From Snodgrassella sp945267035 (GTDB taxonomy: Bacteria; Pseudomonadota; Gammaproteobacteria; Burkholderiales; Neisseriaceae), in contig NZ_JAFNPF010000001.1 in NCBI RefSeq assembly GCF_026535915.1, forward strand, positions 806,001-870,000: a DNA stretch of 64,000 nucleotides, read 5' to 3'. A model generated the notes under the pieces. The model was not told the DNA's origin, did not search any database, and was given only the letters and a program-made list of their open reading frames with translations. Positions 53,323 through 62,628 of the stretch are shown here, piece after piece; within the stretch, counting starts at the first letter, position 1, and every line of letters starts with the position of its first letter. A program made the translations under genes and the position numbers.

Positions 53323-53469
53323 GCGGAAACTTATTTATCCCTACTCTAATAGGATTAGTGATGATTAGTGTATCTGTAATTGAAATTATATTTTGCTAAA
53401 TCTTATCTATGTGTATGATGTGGTCTGCACCCTATTTTAAGATAAATTGTCATTTTAGAAGTTTGTTGT

Positions 53470-54729
53470 ATGGATATTAATCATTATATTACCCAAATTG
53501 CTAAAGCAGCTAAGGATGCTTATTTTGAACTGTCAACGGTGTCGACGGCACAAAAAAACAAAGCTTTGGCGTTGATGGCTGAGGGATTGGTTGCTAATAC
53601 CGGTGCGATACTTGACGCCAATCGACTGGATATGGAAGCAGCACAAGAGAAAGGTCTGGCAGACTCTTTACTAGATCGTCTTTTGCTAACTGAAAAGAAT
53701 ATTCAGGCAATGGCACAAGGTGTATTGCAAGTTATGGCGCTTCCAGATCCGGTGGGTGAAATGGATGATTTTCGCACCTTGCCCAGCGGGTTTACCTTGG
53801 GCAAAATGCGTGTGCCGTTAGGTGTGATTGGGATAATTTATGAATCTCGTCCGAATGTGACGCTAGATGCCGCCATTTTGTGCTTAAAATCTGGTAATAG
53901 TTGTGTTTTAAGGGGGGGGAGTGAAGCCATCAACAGCAATAAAGCCATTGCCGCAGTTATTACAGCAGCTTTACAGCAAGCAGATTTGCCTAAAGCAACC
54001 ATTAGTTTGATTACAGAAACGGATCGAGCTGGCGTGGATGTGTTATTGCAGCTACCACAATACATTGATGTCATTATTCCACGTGGTGGCAAAGGATTGG
54101 TACAACGAGTTAATGAAAAAGCTCGCGTGCCCATCATTAAACATCTGGATGGCATTTGCCATGTTTATATCGATGCTGATGCTGATGCTGATATGGCGGT
54201 AAATATTGCTGTTAATGCCAAAACTTCACGTTATGGCACTTGTAATACGATGGAAACATTACTGTTGCATCAGCACCGAGCTGCAGAGCTATTACCCATA
54301 CTACAGCAACAATTTGCTGCAAAAAACGTACAACTGCGCGGTTGTGCAGAAACCCAACAAATTTTGCAGGATAAGGTCTGTGCTGCAACTGAGGAAGATT
54401 GGTCTACAGAATATTTAGCGCCGATTCTCTCTATCAAGGTTGTGAAAGACATTAATGCTGCGATTTGGCATATTAATCATTACGGTAGTCATCATACTGA
54501 CAGTATCGTGACCAATAACTATGCCAATTCTCAGTTATTTTTGCGTGCGGTTGATTCCAGTAGTGTCATGGTCAATGCTTCTACGCGTTTTGCAGATGGT
54601 TTTGAATATGGGCTTGGAGCAGAAATTGGTATTTCTACTGATAAGATCCATGTTCGTGGACCAGTGGGGTTGCATGGTTTAACTAGTCAGAAATGGATTG
54701 TTTTGGGTCATGGAGAGGTGCGTTCTTAG
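53470..54729 (+). CDS. proA: Glutamate-5-semialdehyde dehydrogenase (gamma-glutamyl phosphate reductase)
   Basis: Second step of proline synthesis, NADPH-dependent. The 419-residue protein of the aldehyde dehydrogenase fold has GVIGIIYESRPNVTLDAA, LRGGSEAINSNKAI and the catalytic Cys in SRYGTCNTMETLL, plus VMVNASTRFADGFEYGLGA and ending HVRGPVGLHGLT. Its partner proB is not adjacent. Single gene. Confidence 0.96.
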   Translation: MDINHYITQIAKAAKDAYFELSTVSTAQKNKALALMAEGLVANTGAILDANRLDMEAAQEKGLADSLLDRLLLTEKNIQAMAQGVLQVMALPDPVGEMDDFRTLPSGFTLGKMRVPLGVIGIIYESRPNVTLDAAILCLKSGNSCVLRGGSEAINSNKAIAAVITAALQQADLPKATISLITETDRAGVDVLLQLPQYIDVIIPRGGKGLVQRVNEKARVPIIKHLDGICHVYIDADADADMAVNIAVNAKTSRYGTCNTMETLLLHQHRAAELLPILQQQFAAKNVQLRGCAETQQILQDKVCAATEEDWSTEYLAPILSIKVVKDINAAIWHINHYGSHHTDSIVTNNYANSQLFLRAVDSSSVMVNASTRFADGFEYGLGAEIGISTDKIHVRGPVGLHGLTSQKWIVLGHGEVRS

Positions 54730-54945
54730 CTACGGTTTTTAGCTAGAAATTATTCGAATTAATGATATGATATTGTTGTTGCATATGGAATAAATTAAAC
54801 TTAACTAAATCTGACTTATTTTGGTTTTATAATGGTTTGATAATAATAGTTTAACTAAGGAATGCAGGTTTAATTTAATTCAAAAAGTAGAAGTTGAATG
54901 AGTGAGGTTATTTTCTAATCAATTTTGAAGTTTATGGGGCATTGA

Positions 54946-55791
54946 GTGAAACGTATATTATTGTTTTTAGCGACTAATTTCTCAATTATATTGGTAATAA
55001 ACGTTGTTATTTCTGTTTTTGGACTGACAAAATACTTCCACGATATCAAACTTTTATTGGTGGTATCGGTGATTGTGGGGTTTTCTGGTTCATTCATTTC
55101 TTTATTGTTGTCAAAGACAATCGCCATCCACAGTGTTAATGCACAAATTATTACTACGCCACAAAATGCCACTGAAAAATGGCTTTTAAATACGGTGGCC
55201 AATCAGGCTAATCAATGGAATCTTGCCATGCCACAAGTGGCCATTTACTCTTCAAGTGTGCCGAATGCTTTTGCAACCGGGCCAACACGTAATAAATCTC
55301 TGATAGCTTTAAGTACGGGTCTATTAGAAGGTATGACTCAAGACGAAGTAGAGGCTGTGCTGGCACATGAAATGGCGCATGTGGGAAACGGTGATATGGT
55401 CACGATGACTTTAATACAAGGGGTAATTAATACTTTTGTGTTTTTTGCAGCCAATAAGATTGCTGAGATTATCGCGTCAAGTCAGAATAATAGGGCGCTT
55501 GAACGCGGTATTCATTATTTGGTGAGTATGGTTTTACAAATCCTTTTCGGTTTTCTCGCCAGTTTGATCGTTCTTTGGTTCAGTCGCCATCGTGAATATC
55601 GTGCTGATGCATGTGCTGCTCGATTAGTCGGTGCACCAAAAATGATTGCTGCATTACAGCGTTTAAAAGGAGATTCCAGCGATTTACCTGAAGGTTTAAC
55701 CGCTTTTGGTATTGCAAGTGATTCTAAAGATTCTCTTTTAGCTACTCATCCCAGTCTGGATAATCGGATTGCGCGTTTACGTGGAATGTAA
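54946..55791 (+). CDS. htpX: Membrane zinc metalloprotease HtpX
   Basis: Degrades misfolded inner-membrane proteins in heat or envelope stress. The 281-residue protein has two N-terminal membrane helices (about 5-27 and 35-58), the zinc motif LAHEMAHVGNGD (HEMAH 141-145), two more helices and the third ligand in FSRHREYRADACAARL. Start codon is GTG at 54946; the previous GGGG lies 8-9 bases ahead. It ends in the expected THPSLDNRIARLR. Confidence 0.95.
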   Translation: MKRILLFLATNFSIILVINVVISVFGLTKYFHDIKLLLVVSVIVGFSGSFISLLLSKTIAIHSVNAQIITTPQNATEKWLLNTVANQANQWNLAMPQVAIYSSSVPNAFATGPTRNKSLIALSTGLLEGMTQDEVEAVLAHEMAHVGNGDMVTMTLIQGVINTFVFFAANKIAEIIASSQNNRALERGIHYLVSMVLQILFGFLASLIVLWFSRHREYRADACAARLVGAPKMIAALQRLKGDSSDLPEGLTAFGIASDSKDSLLATHPSLDNRIARLRGM

Positions 55792-56257
55792 TTGGTTGGA
55801 ATTGAATTTACATTATTAATGTAAGCGTTTGCCGTCTGACTGGTTAAAAAGCTATTGCGCGTATGAAATGCCTATAGTGTTTTTTCATGGCGATAGGGTG
55901 TCAAAATCGATATGCGGCATCTAAAACGGATTTGCTATTATTGTTTACAGCAGCTAAATCAAAGTTGAGTAGGCAGGGGAGTTAAGGGACTTAAATTTAT
56001 AAAAATATTTAATTTTCTTAAATAATTGTCTTATTTATTATATTTTTGCTGCTAATTGGTCTCTAATTTGAAATTCTCAGATGGTACATATTGACGGCCT
56101 ATTGGTTTGTTGTGCTCTAAGGTGCATTTTTATGCGATGAGTGGAGCTACCAAGCGTCGCTGTTCTATTTTGCCTTGAAATTGTTGCCAGTAATTTTGAA
56201 TGAATTTGGTTTCTCTAAATTGCGGTCATTGACAAGATAAATCGCTATGGATGTTAT
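55792..56257. other. Spacer of about 500 bases before argD
   Basis: No gene supported. It contains one site GCCGTCTGAC at 55831-55840, one base from the core of the neisserial DNA uptake sequence (GCCGTCTGAA), but a single copy in the window is not evidence of uptake signalling. A promoter for argD–cobB should be here. Confidence 0.4.
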
Positions 56258-56299
56258 GTGATATTAGAGATTGCTATTATGTCAATGAAGGGGAAAAAC

Positions 56300-57490
56300 A
56301 TGCGTAATTATTTAACACCCAATTTTACTTTTGCACCAATTGTGCCTGATCGTGGATTGGGTAGTCGTATATGGGATGTTAATGGAAATGAGTATATTGA
56401 TATGGCTGGTGGTATAGCAGTCAATGCATTAGGTCATTGCCATCCCTTATTAATTGCTGCTTTAACGGAACAAGCGCAGAAGTTATGGCATGTTTCAAAT
56501 ATTTACACTACTGAACCGGCACAGGCTCTGGCACAACGCTTGGTTGAAAATTCATTTGCAGATCAAGTGTTTTTTTGCAATTCAGGGGCTGAAGCGAATG
56601 AGGCAGCTTTTAAACTAGCACGTAAGTTCGCCCGAGATCATTTCGGCGCAGACAGTGGTAAAAATGAAATTGTTGCATGTGTTAATGGTTTTCATGGGAG
56701 AACTCTTTTTACTGTTTCTGTTGGTGGTCAACCTAAGTATAGTGAAGATTTTGCCCCTTTACCCAGTGGCATCAGTCATGTTCCGTTTAATGATGTAACT
56801 GCCATTCAAGCAGCTGTCACTAATAGGACCTGCGCTGTGGTCATTGAACCAGTACAGGGTGAAAGTGGGGTTTTGCCGGCGACTAAAGAATTTATACAAA
56901 CGGCTCGTCGGGTTTGTGATCAACATCAGGCATTGTTAATATTTGATGAAGTGCAAACTGGAATGGGACGAACCGGCAGTTTGTTTGCCCATACTCAATA
57001 TGAGGTTGTGCCAGATATCGTTTCAAGTGCCAAAGCCTTAGGCTGCGGAATTCCGATTGGTGCAATGTTAACTACGCATCAAGTTGGGCAAAGTTTTACA
57101 CCGGGAAGCCACGGCAGTACTTTTGGTGGCAATCCGCTGGCTTGTGCCGTCGGCTGTGCAGCTTTTGATCTGATTAATTCTGCGCAGACGTTGCATCATG
57201 TTGTGAAGCAGGGTGAAAAACTGCAAACGCAATTGGCGCGTATTGGTCAAGAATTTGCTATATTTGCTGAGGTAAGGGGCATGGGCTTATTAGTTGGTTG
57301 TGTTCTTGCTGAAAAGTTTCATGGACGAGCCGGAGAGTTGATGCAATTATGTCTACAACAGGGTCTGATGGTATTAATTGCAGGTGGACATGTGTTGCGC
57401 ATGGCACCCAGTCTACTGCTCAGTGATGAAGATATGGATGAGGCTTTGCAGCGATTGCAATCAGCCATTCAAGTTTTTGTTGGTGCGTAA
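56300..57490 (+). CDS. argD: Acetylornithine/succinyl-DAP aminotransferase
   Basis: A class III PLP aminotransferase for arginine and possibly lysine synthesis. The 396-residue protein has DMAGGIAVNALGHCHP, FCNSGAEANEAAFKLAR, CVNGFHGRTLFTVSVGG, LIFDEVQTGMGRTG and SSAKALGCGIPIGAM (PLP Lys), with GSHGSTFGGNPLAC later. I chose ATG 56300 because GGGG lies 6 bases ahead and MRNYLTPNFTFAP is the family start; upstream ATGs at 56279 and 56285 are in frame. Its stop overlaps cobB as TAATG. Confidence 0.93.
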   Translation: MRNYLTPNFTFAPIVPDRGLGSRIWDVNGNEYIDMAGGIAVNALGHCHPLLIAALTEQAQKLWHVSNIYTTEPAQALAQRLVENSFADQVFFCNSGAEANEAAFKLARKFARDHFGADSGKNEIVACVNGFHGRTLFTVSVGGQPKYSEDFAPLPSGISHVPFNDVTAIQAAVTNRTCAVVIEPVQGESGVLPATKEFIQTARRVCDQHQALLIFDEVQTGMGRTGSLFAHTQYEVVPDIVSSAKALGCGIPIGAMLTTHQVGQSFTPGSHGSTFGGNPLACAVGCAAFDLINSAQTLHHVVKQGEKLQTQLARIGQEFAIFAEVRGMGLLVGCVLAEKFHGRAGELMQLCLQQGLMVLIAGGHVLRMAPSLLLSDEDMDEALQRLQSAIQVFVGA

Positions 57491-58203
57491 TGAAATCAAA
57501 CCAGACTAATGTACGTGAAAAGGTGGTGGTGCTGACCGGATCAGGCATCAGCGCGGAAAGCGGGTTGCAGACTTTCCGAGACCATGGTGGATTATGGGCT
57601 GGACAAAAAGTGGAAGATGTGGCAACTCCTGAAGCCTTCAAACGCGATCCACAAAAGGTGTTGGATTTTTATAATCAGTTACGAAAACAGATGCTGGCAG
57701 CCCGTCCGAACGAAGCACATAAAGCTTTAGTGCGGTTAGAAGAGTTTTATCAAGTTGATGTGATTACGCAAAATGTAGACGATTTACATGAACGCGCAGG
57801 CAGTTCACATGTGGTGCATTTACATGGCGAATTATTAAAAGCCAGAAGCAGTGTTAATGAACAGGTAATCGTTGATTGTTTTTCTGACCAGACTCTTGAA
57901 GATGTCGATGCGGATGGATTTTTAATGCGTCCGTATATTGTCTGGTTTGGAGAGCCTGTACCATTGTTTGATGAAGCCATTAGACTGACGCAACAAGCAG
58001 ATAAAGTTATTGTGATCGGTACGTCTTTGCAAGTCTACCCTGCAGCAAGTTTATTACACTATGCCGCAGCGGATGCAACTATTACTGTGGTGGATCCAAA
58101 TCCCCCTCAAGGACTAAATAATATAGAGGTCATCTGTGCACCAGCACAGGTAGGTGTGGCTTCATTGGTCAATTCACTGATTGAGAGTAAGAATGATAAA
58201 TGA
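57490..58203 (+). CDS. cobB: Sir2-family NAD-dependent protein deacylase, zinc cysteines absent
   Basis: Removes acyl groups from lysines with NAD. The 237-residue protein has VVLTGSGISAESGLQTFR (16-30), DGLWA-like HGGLWAG, TQNVDDLHERAG (93-104), catalytic His 112 in HLHGE, and VIGTSLQVYPAA. The small zinc domain (about 115-145) reads KARSSVNEQVIVDCF and has only one Cys, so the usual C-x2-C pairs are missing. The class III motif Y-x-x-R at 61-64 is YNQL followed by R65. It overlaps the argD stop by one base (TAATG), so the two are translationally coupled. Confidence 0.88.
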   Translation: MKSNQTNVREKVVVLTGSGISAESGLQTFRDHGGLWAGQKVEDVATPEAFKRDPQKVLDFYNQLRKQMLAARPNEAHKALVRLEEFYQVDVITQNVDDLHERAGSSHVVHLHGELLKARSSVNEQVIVDCFSDQTLEDVDADGFLMRPYIVWFGEPVPLFDEAIRLTQQADKVIVIGTSLQVYPAASLLHYAAADATITVVDPNPPQGLNNIEVICAPAQVGVASLVNSLIESKNDK

Positions 58204-58286
58204 TCAGTTCTATGCAGTAAGACTAATTCATGAGAATTAGGCTGGCGAATGTTAGAATAGACACTTTTTAAATGTTCAGCGTAACT

Positions 58287-59216
58287 ATGACACAGAATCG
58301 TTTAGTCATTGCCAGTCGTGAGAGTGCTTTAGCAATGTGGCAAGCGCGATTTGTACAGCAGCAATTGCAGCTGTTGTATCCTGAATTGTCAGTCCAGATT
58401 AAAGGGATGACTACGCGCGGTGATCAGTTATTAAATCAATCTTTAGCGAAGATTGGTGGCAAAGGTCTGTTTATAAAAGAGTTGGAACAATCTTTGTATC
58501 GGCAGACTGCAGATATTGCTGTCCATTCTCTTAAGGATGTGCCGATGGAAATGCCAACAGGATTTGTATTGGCTGCCATCACTGAACGAATGGTTCCTTT
58601 CGATGCTTTTGTCTCTAATCAATTCGCCAATTTAGCTGACTTACCTCCTGCTGCCATTGTTGGAACCTCAAGTTTGCGCCGTGCTGCTCAAATTAAGGCG
58701 CTTTATCCGCATGTGCAAATTAAAACATTGCGCGGCAATGTACAGACACGTCTAAAAAAATTGGATAGTGGTGATTATGATGCCATTATTCTGGCTGCGG
58801 CTGGGCTTGAACGACTCAGTTTACAGCATCGAATCCGTACTTGTCTTCCTCCAGAAGCGGTACTGCCCGCTCCAGGGCAAGGCGCATTAGCGATAGAGGT
58901 GGCAGAACATCGTGATGATTTGATTACTTTATTACAACCCTTACATCATGCTCAAACTGCAGCATGTATCACTGCTGAACGTACTATGGCACGCCTTTTA
59001 GGTGGGAGTTGCCAAATTCCATTAGCAGCCTATTGTGCGGAAAAAGATGATGGGTTGGAATTAACAGGATTGGTGGCTTCCTTAGATGGAACCACGATTT
59101 TACAGACCGTAGCTCGTGCACCTCGGGATGAAGCTGAACAATTGGGTGTGCAAGTGGCCAAACAATTGGCTCAGCAAGGAGCACATGAGCTGATTGCTGC
59201 GGTATTATCTGTCTGA
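58287..59216 (+). CDS. hemC: Porphobilinogen deaminase (hydroxymethylbilane synthase)
   Basis: Joins four porphobilinogens into the linear tetrapyrrole. The 309-residue protein has VIASRESALAMWQA at the start, SLKDVPMEMP, GTSSLRRAAQIK, RGNVQTRLKKLDSGDYDAI, and LLGGSCQIPLAAY with the dipyrromethane-binding Cys. A longer in-frame ATG at 58272 is possible; ATG 58287 fits the family. It is followed by hemD with a TGATG overlap. Confidence 0.94.
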   Translation: MTQNRLVIASRESALAMWQARFVQQQLQLLYPELSVQIKGMTTRGDQLLNQSLAKIGGKGLFIKELEQSLYRQTADIAVHSLKDVPMEMPTGFVLAAITERMVPFDAFVSNQFANLADLPPAAIVGTSSLRRAAQIKALYPHVQIKTLRGNVQTRLKKLDSGDYDAIILAAAGLERLSLQHRIRTCLPPEAVLPAPGQGALAIEVAEHRDDLITLLQPLHHAQTAACITAERTMARLLGGSCQIPLAAYCAEKDDGLELTGLVASLDGTTILQTVARAPRDEAEQLGVQVAKQLAQQGAHELIAAVLSV

Positions 59217-59938
59217 TGAAACATCCACCCACTCTGATTCTTATGCGCCCACGTATGTCAGCGCTAAATGATATGCAAATTTGTCAGCAAGCCGGTTGGC
59301 ATCCCGTGCTGATGGAGTATCAACATTTCAAGCCGGTCCTCTCGGCGCTCTCTCAACTTCAATATCAATCGCTGCAAACAGATGTTATCTTATGGAATAG
59401 TCCAGGAGCGGTTCATCAGGCAGCCAATTACGTGCCTAAGAATTTGTCGTGTCAACATGTTGCCATTGGCGAGGGTACTGCAGTTGCCTTGGCGCAGTCT
59501 GGTTTCCGTCATATTATTTATCCAGAAGATGGACAAGATAGTGAAGCTGTTGCACGTTTGCCACTCTGGCAAGCTCGACAAGGTAAAGTTTTGCTGATCA
59601 AAGGCTGTGGTGGACGGGATTGGTTGCAAGGCAATTTGCATCTTCATGGATGGAACACTGAAGTAGCAGAGGTATATGAAAGGGTACCCCAGTTACTGGA
59701 TTGGTCTTTGCTCTATCAGCAGAAAAATATACAGGCGATTTATTTGACTACTGTAGCAGCGGTGAATGCATGGTTTAATCAGTTGCCAGTGGAATTGCAC
59801 GCTTTGAGCAAAAGCTTGCTATACTTGGTTCATCATCCGCGCATTGTAAATGTATTGTGTGAATACGGTGTATCAACTATGTTGGTACCGAATTTACGAC
59901 TTGGCTTGGCCAATTTGCATTCATGCAGTTCTGAATAG
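59216..59938 (+). CDS. hemD: Uroporphyrinogen-III synthase
   Basis: Inverts the D ring and closes the tetrapyrrole. The 240-residue protein has two alpha/beta domains and the weakly conserved motifs LILMRP, WNSPGAVHQA, IGEGTAVALAQSGF and LLIKGCGGRDWL, ending in YLTTVAAVNAWF. Identity is supported by position after hemC. Its ATG overlaps the hemC stop, so the two are translated together. Confidence 0.92.
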   Translation: MKHPPTLILMRPRMSALNDMQICQQAGWHPVLMEYQHFKPVLSALSQLQYQSLQTDVILWNSPGAVHQAANYVPKNLSCQHVAIGEGTAVALAQSGFRHIIYPEDGQDSEAVARLPLWQARQGKVLLIKGCGGRDWLQGNLHLHGWNTEVAEVYERVPQLLDWSLLYQQKNIQAIYLTTVAAVNAWFNQLPVELHALSKSLLYLVHHPRIVNVLCEYGVSTMLVPNLRLGLANLHSCSSE

Positions 59939-59986
59939 CTTATGCTGTTTGATCTGCTTACCCCATTTTGCTAAGGGAGTTTATAG

Positions 59987-61372
59987 ATGAGTGAACATCA
60001 AGATGACCAATCAAATCAGCTTCCTGAATCTCAGCAGCCTTTAATTGTTAATAAAGAAGGTGAAGTCAGGATTTCTGCTGATCAAGAAAAATCTAAACAA
60101 TCAAAAAGTATGCAACAGGAAAATCAGCAACAAAAGCATATTTCCCATCAAGAGAATACAGGATCAAAGATGTCTGAAGCCGCGAAACATTCCCCCCAGC
60201 CAATCGTCCAACAACGCTCTTCCGGTGGAAAAGGAATGGCGGTTGGGGCGTTAATTTTGTCTTTATTGGCGTTGGGTGCCAGCGGTTTTCTGTTTGTTGA
60301 GGGGCAAAATCAGCTGAAAAATCAGCAATTGCAGTTTGATCATAAAATCGATGCGGCGGGTATTGATGCAGGCAAAAATTCAGCTGTAATTCAAACCAGT
60401 TTATCTCGTATTGATGAACTATCCCGACAGTTGCAAGAGTTGCAACACCTGCAAAAAAATCAAACAGATGGCATGGATAGGTTAAACCGTGCTTATCAGG
60501 AATTGGTGAAATCTCGTTCTGATTGGTTAGTGGATGAAATTGAAGCTACATTGAATCTGGCCTCGCAGCAGTTGTTGATTTCTGGCAATGTCCCAGTAGC
60601 TGTAGGTGTGATGGAAAATCTAGAAACTCGGCTATCTCGTTTTGATCAGCCGCAGCTATTACCTATTAAGAAAGCCATTAGCACTGATTTAGATAATTTG
60701 AAAAACCGTCCTTATTTGGACGTAGCCAGTGTGTCATTACGCTTAAACCGACTTGAATCAGCTATAGCCGGACTGCCGTTAACGATAGATAATCAGCTTC
60801 AAAGCAGTACTGCGCAGTCTGCCCCAGTGGTGAAACCGAATGCTTCTTGGTGGAGTCGTACCTGGCATAATACATTGCATTCTTTACGTGGAATGGTTGA
60901 GGTCCGTCATCTAGATCAAAATGATTCGATGTTGATGTCGCCTGAGCAGATTTACTTTGTGCGCGAAAATCTTCGATTACGTTTACTGGATGCGCGTATC
61001 GCTTTATTGCAGCGACGAAGTGAGCTATACATTACTGATTTAAATAATGCAGAAACTGCGGTCAAACAGTACTTCGATGGCAGTTCAGTGGCTACTCAGT
61101 CCTGGCTGAAAGAGTTGAGTCAATTAAAGTTATTAAATATCCAAAATAGTCAGGAAAATCACGCGTTATCTGCCAGTTTGTCTGCTGTACGCGATTATCA
61201 AAAACAAGCAGGTATGGATATGTCTACAGCTTTGCCGGATTTAAGTGGATCTGTGGAGAATAGTCATACCAATGCTGCAACAGCAAGTGCGCCGGCTCAA
61301 TCAGCCAGCTCTGAACATAGTCATGCTTCTCAGGCAGCCAGTGCAGCTAGTGAAGGAGAACGCCCATTATGA
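59987..61372 (+). CDS. hemX: HemX-like membrane protein
   Basis: A 461-residue bitopic protein usually found next to hemD; the role in heme synthesis is not settled. It has a disordered Gln/Lys-rich cytosolic part (1-85), one membrane helix (MAVGALILSLLALGASGFLF), a periplasmic coiled coil (about 110-175) and the HemX domain with VDEIEATLNLASQQLLISGN and REGLRLRL-like FVRENLRLRLLDARIALLQ. The tail (about 420-461) is Ala/Ser rich. GGGAG lies before the ATG. It overlaps hemY by four bases (ATGA). Confidence 0.9.
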   Translation: MSEHQDDQSNQLPESQQPLIVNKEGEVRISADQEKSKQSKSMQQENQQQKHISHQENTGSKMSEAAKHSPQPIVQQRSSGGKGMAVGALILSLLALGASGFLFVEGQNQLKNQQLQFDHKIDAAGIDAGKNSAVIQTSLSRIDELSRQLQELQHLQKNQTDGMDRLNRAYQELVKSRSDWLVDEIEATLNLASQQLLISGNVPVAVGVMENLETRLSRFDQPQLLPIKKAISTDLDNLKNRPYLDVASVSLRLNRLESAIAGLPLTIDNQLQSSTAQSAPVVKPNASWWSRTWHNTLHSLRGMVEVRHLDQNDSMLMSPEQIYFVRENLRLRLLDARIALLQRRSELYITDLNNAETAVKQYFDGSSVATQSWLKELSQLKLLNIQNSQENHALSASLSAVRDYQKQAGMDMSTALPDLSGSVENSHTNAATASAPAQSASSEHSHASQAASAASEGERPL

Positions 61373-62571
61373 GATCTCTATTATGGCTGATTGTTTTATT
61401 TATTGTAGCCGTCGTTATTGTGTTAACTGGCACTCATTATAACGGCAACGTTTTTATAGTCGTCGAGCAGACACAGATCAGAATTAATCTGCATTTATTT
61501 GTTGGTTTAGTTATTTTGCTGGTGGTATTGCTGTACGTTCTGCTGCGAATAGTGATGGGATTGGTACATTTGCCCGGACAATGGACGCGTTGGCGCGTTA
61601 ACCATCAGCGTCATCAAGTTGAAACAGCCCTAAATCATGCTGGATTAGCTTTTTTTGAGGGCAGATTCCAGTTTGCTGAGCGTGAGGCTGAACGTGTTCT
61701 AGGAAATAAACAAGGACACAATAGCCGAGCATTGGCTTTAATGATTGCTGCTCACAGTGCTGATCAAATAGATGAATTAGCTAAACGCGACCGTTATTTA
61801 AATGAAATAGCGCAATTACCTGAAAAACAACAATTGTCACGCTACTTGTTACTGGCACGGTCTGCCTTGGCAAAGCATGATAATGTTGGTGCTAAAAATG
61901 CGCTAGAAGCAGCCAGTAAAATCAGTCCTAATTTAACTCAGGTAGCTAAATTACGGTTACGCTATGAATGGGAGAATGGCAATCCGCAAGGAGTGTTACA
62001 GCAAGTTGATAAATTGAGTCGTGCTGATGCGTTGAGTGAATCTGAACTGCAGTCATACCGACATTGGGCTTATCAACAATTACTGACACGAGCTCATGAT
62101 CCAAGTGAGCTGAAAATGAGTTTAAAAGCCATACCGGCTGATGAACGTGAAGGTGATTTATGTGTTGATATTGTCAAAAAATATTTACAACTGGGGATGT
62201 ATGCTCAGGCTTTGAAGTATGTGAAGAAGTATTATCCTGTTAGCTTTAATCCAGACTTACTTCCTTTATTTTCTGAGGCTAATCAGTATTCCAGCGTCAA
62301 AGATCAGCAAAAAAGTATCGAGATAGCAGAAAAATGGTTGCAACAACGCCCGCAGGATCCTGCTTTGCAGATGTTATTGGGTCAGTTGAGTTATGATCAA
62401 CAGCTTTGGGGCAAAGCCAAGAGTTATCTTGAAGCCAGTTTGCAAATCTCAAATAATAATGTTGCAAGACTTTTACTGGCTAAAGTGTTGGAACATTCCG
62501 GTCAGACGGCTGCTGCCCAACAGCAGCGCGAGCAAGTATTGGCGACCATCAGTAATGAAGATGAATTTTAA
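61369..62571 (+). CDS. hemY: HemY-like TPR membrane protein
   Basis: A 400-residue protein with two N-terminal membrane helices (LLWLIVLFIVAVVIVLTG and LFVGLVILLVVLLYVLLRI), the HemY_N domain, and a TPR-type helical C-terminus (for example FEGRFQFAEREAERVLGN). This is not the protoporphyrinogen oxidase also named HemY. It overlaps hemX, so the hemC–D–X–Y genes form one operon. A terminator follows. Confidence 0.9.
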   Translation: MRSLLWLIVLFIVAVVIVLTGTHYNGNVFIVVEQTQIRINLHLFVGLVILLVVLLYVLLRIVMGLVHLPGQWTRWRVNHQRHQVETALNHAGLAFFEGRFQFAEREAERVLGNKQGHNSRALALMIAAHSADQIDELAKRDRYLNEIAQLPEKQQLSRYLLLARSALAKHDNVGAKNALEAASKISPNLTQVAKLRLRYEWENGNPQGVLQQVDKLSRADALSESELQSYRHWAYQQLLTRAHDPSELKMSLKAIPADEREGDLCVDIVKKYLQLGMYAQALKYVKKYYPVSFNPDLLPLFSEANQYSSVKDQQKSIEIAEKWLQQRPQDPALQMLLGQLSYDQQLWGKAKSYLEASLQISNNNVARLLLAKVLEHSGQTAAAQQQREQVLATISNEDEF

Positions 62572-62587
62572 CTCTATTTAATTAATT

Positions 62588-62620
62588 AAACGGTTAGGTT
62601 AGCCATACCTAACCGTTTTT
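62588..62620 (+). terminator. Terminator between hemY and hemE
   Basis: Stem AAACGGTTAGGT/ACCTAACCGTTTT with a loop of about five bases, followed by Ts, 17 bases after the hemY stop. It ends the hemCDXY transcript ahead of hemE. Confidence 0.88.
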
Positions 62621-62628
62621 AGACTGCT

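Noticed and set aside
55831..55840. Neisserial DNA uptake sequence (GCCGTCTGAC) and, at 19442-19453, AAACAGCCTGAA resembling another dialect
   Set aside because: Each occurs once by eye with mismatches; no enrichment across 64 kb, so no uptake-signal claim is made.
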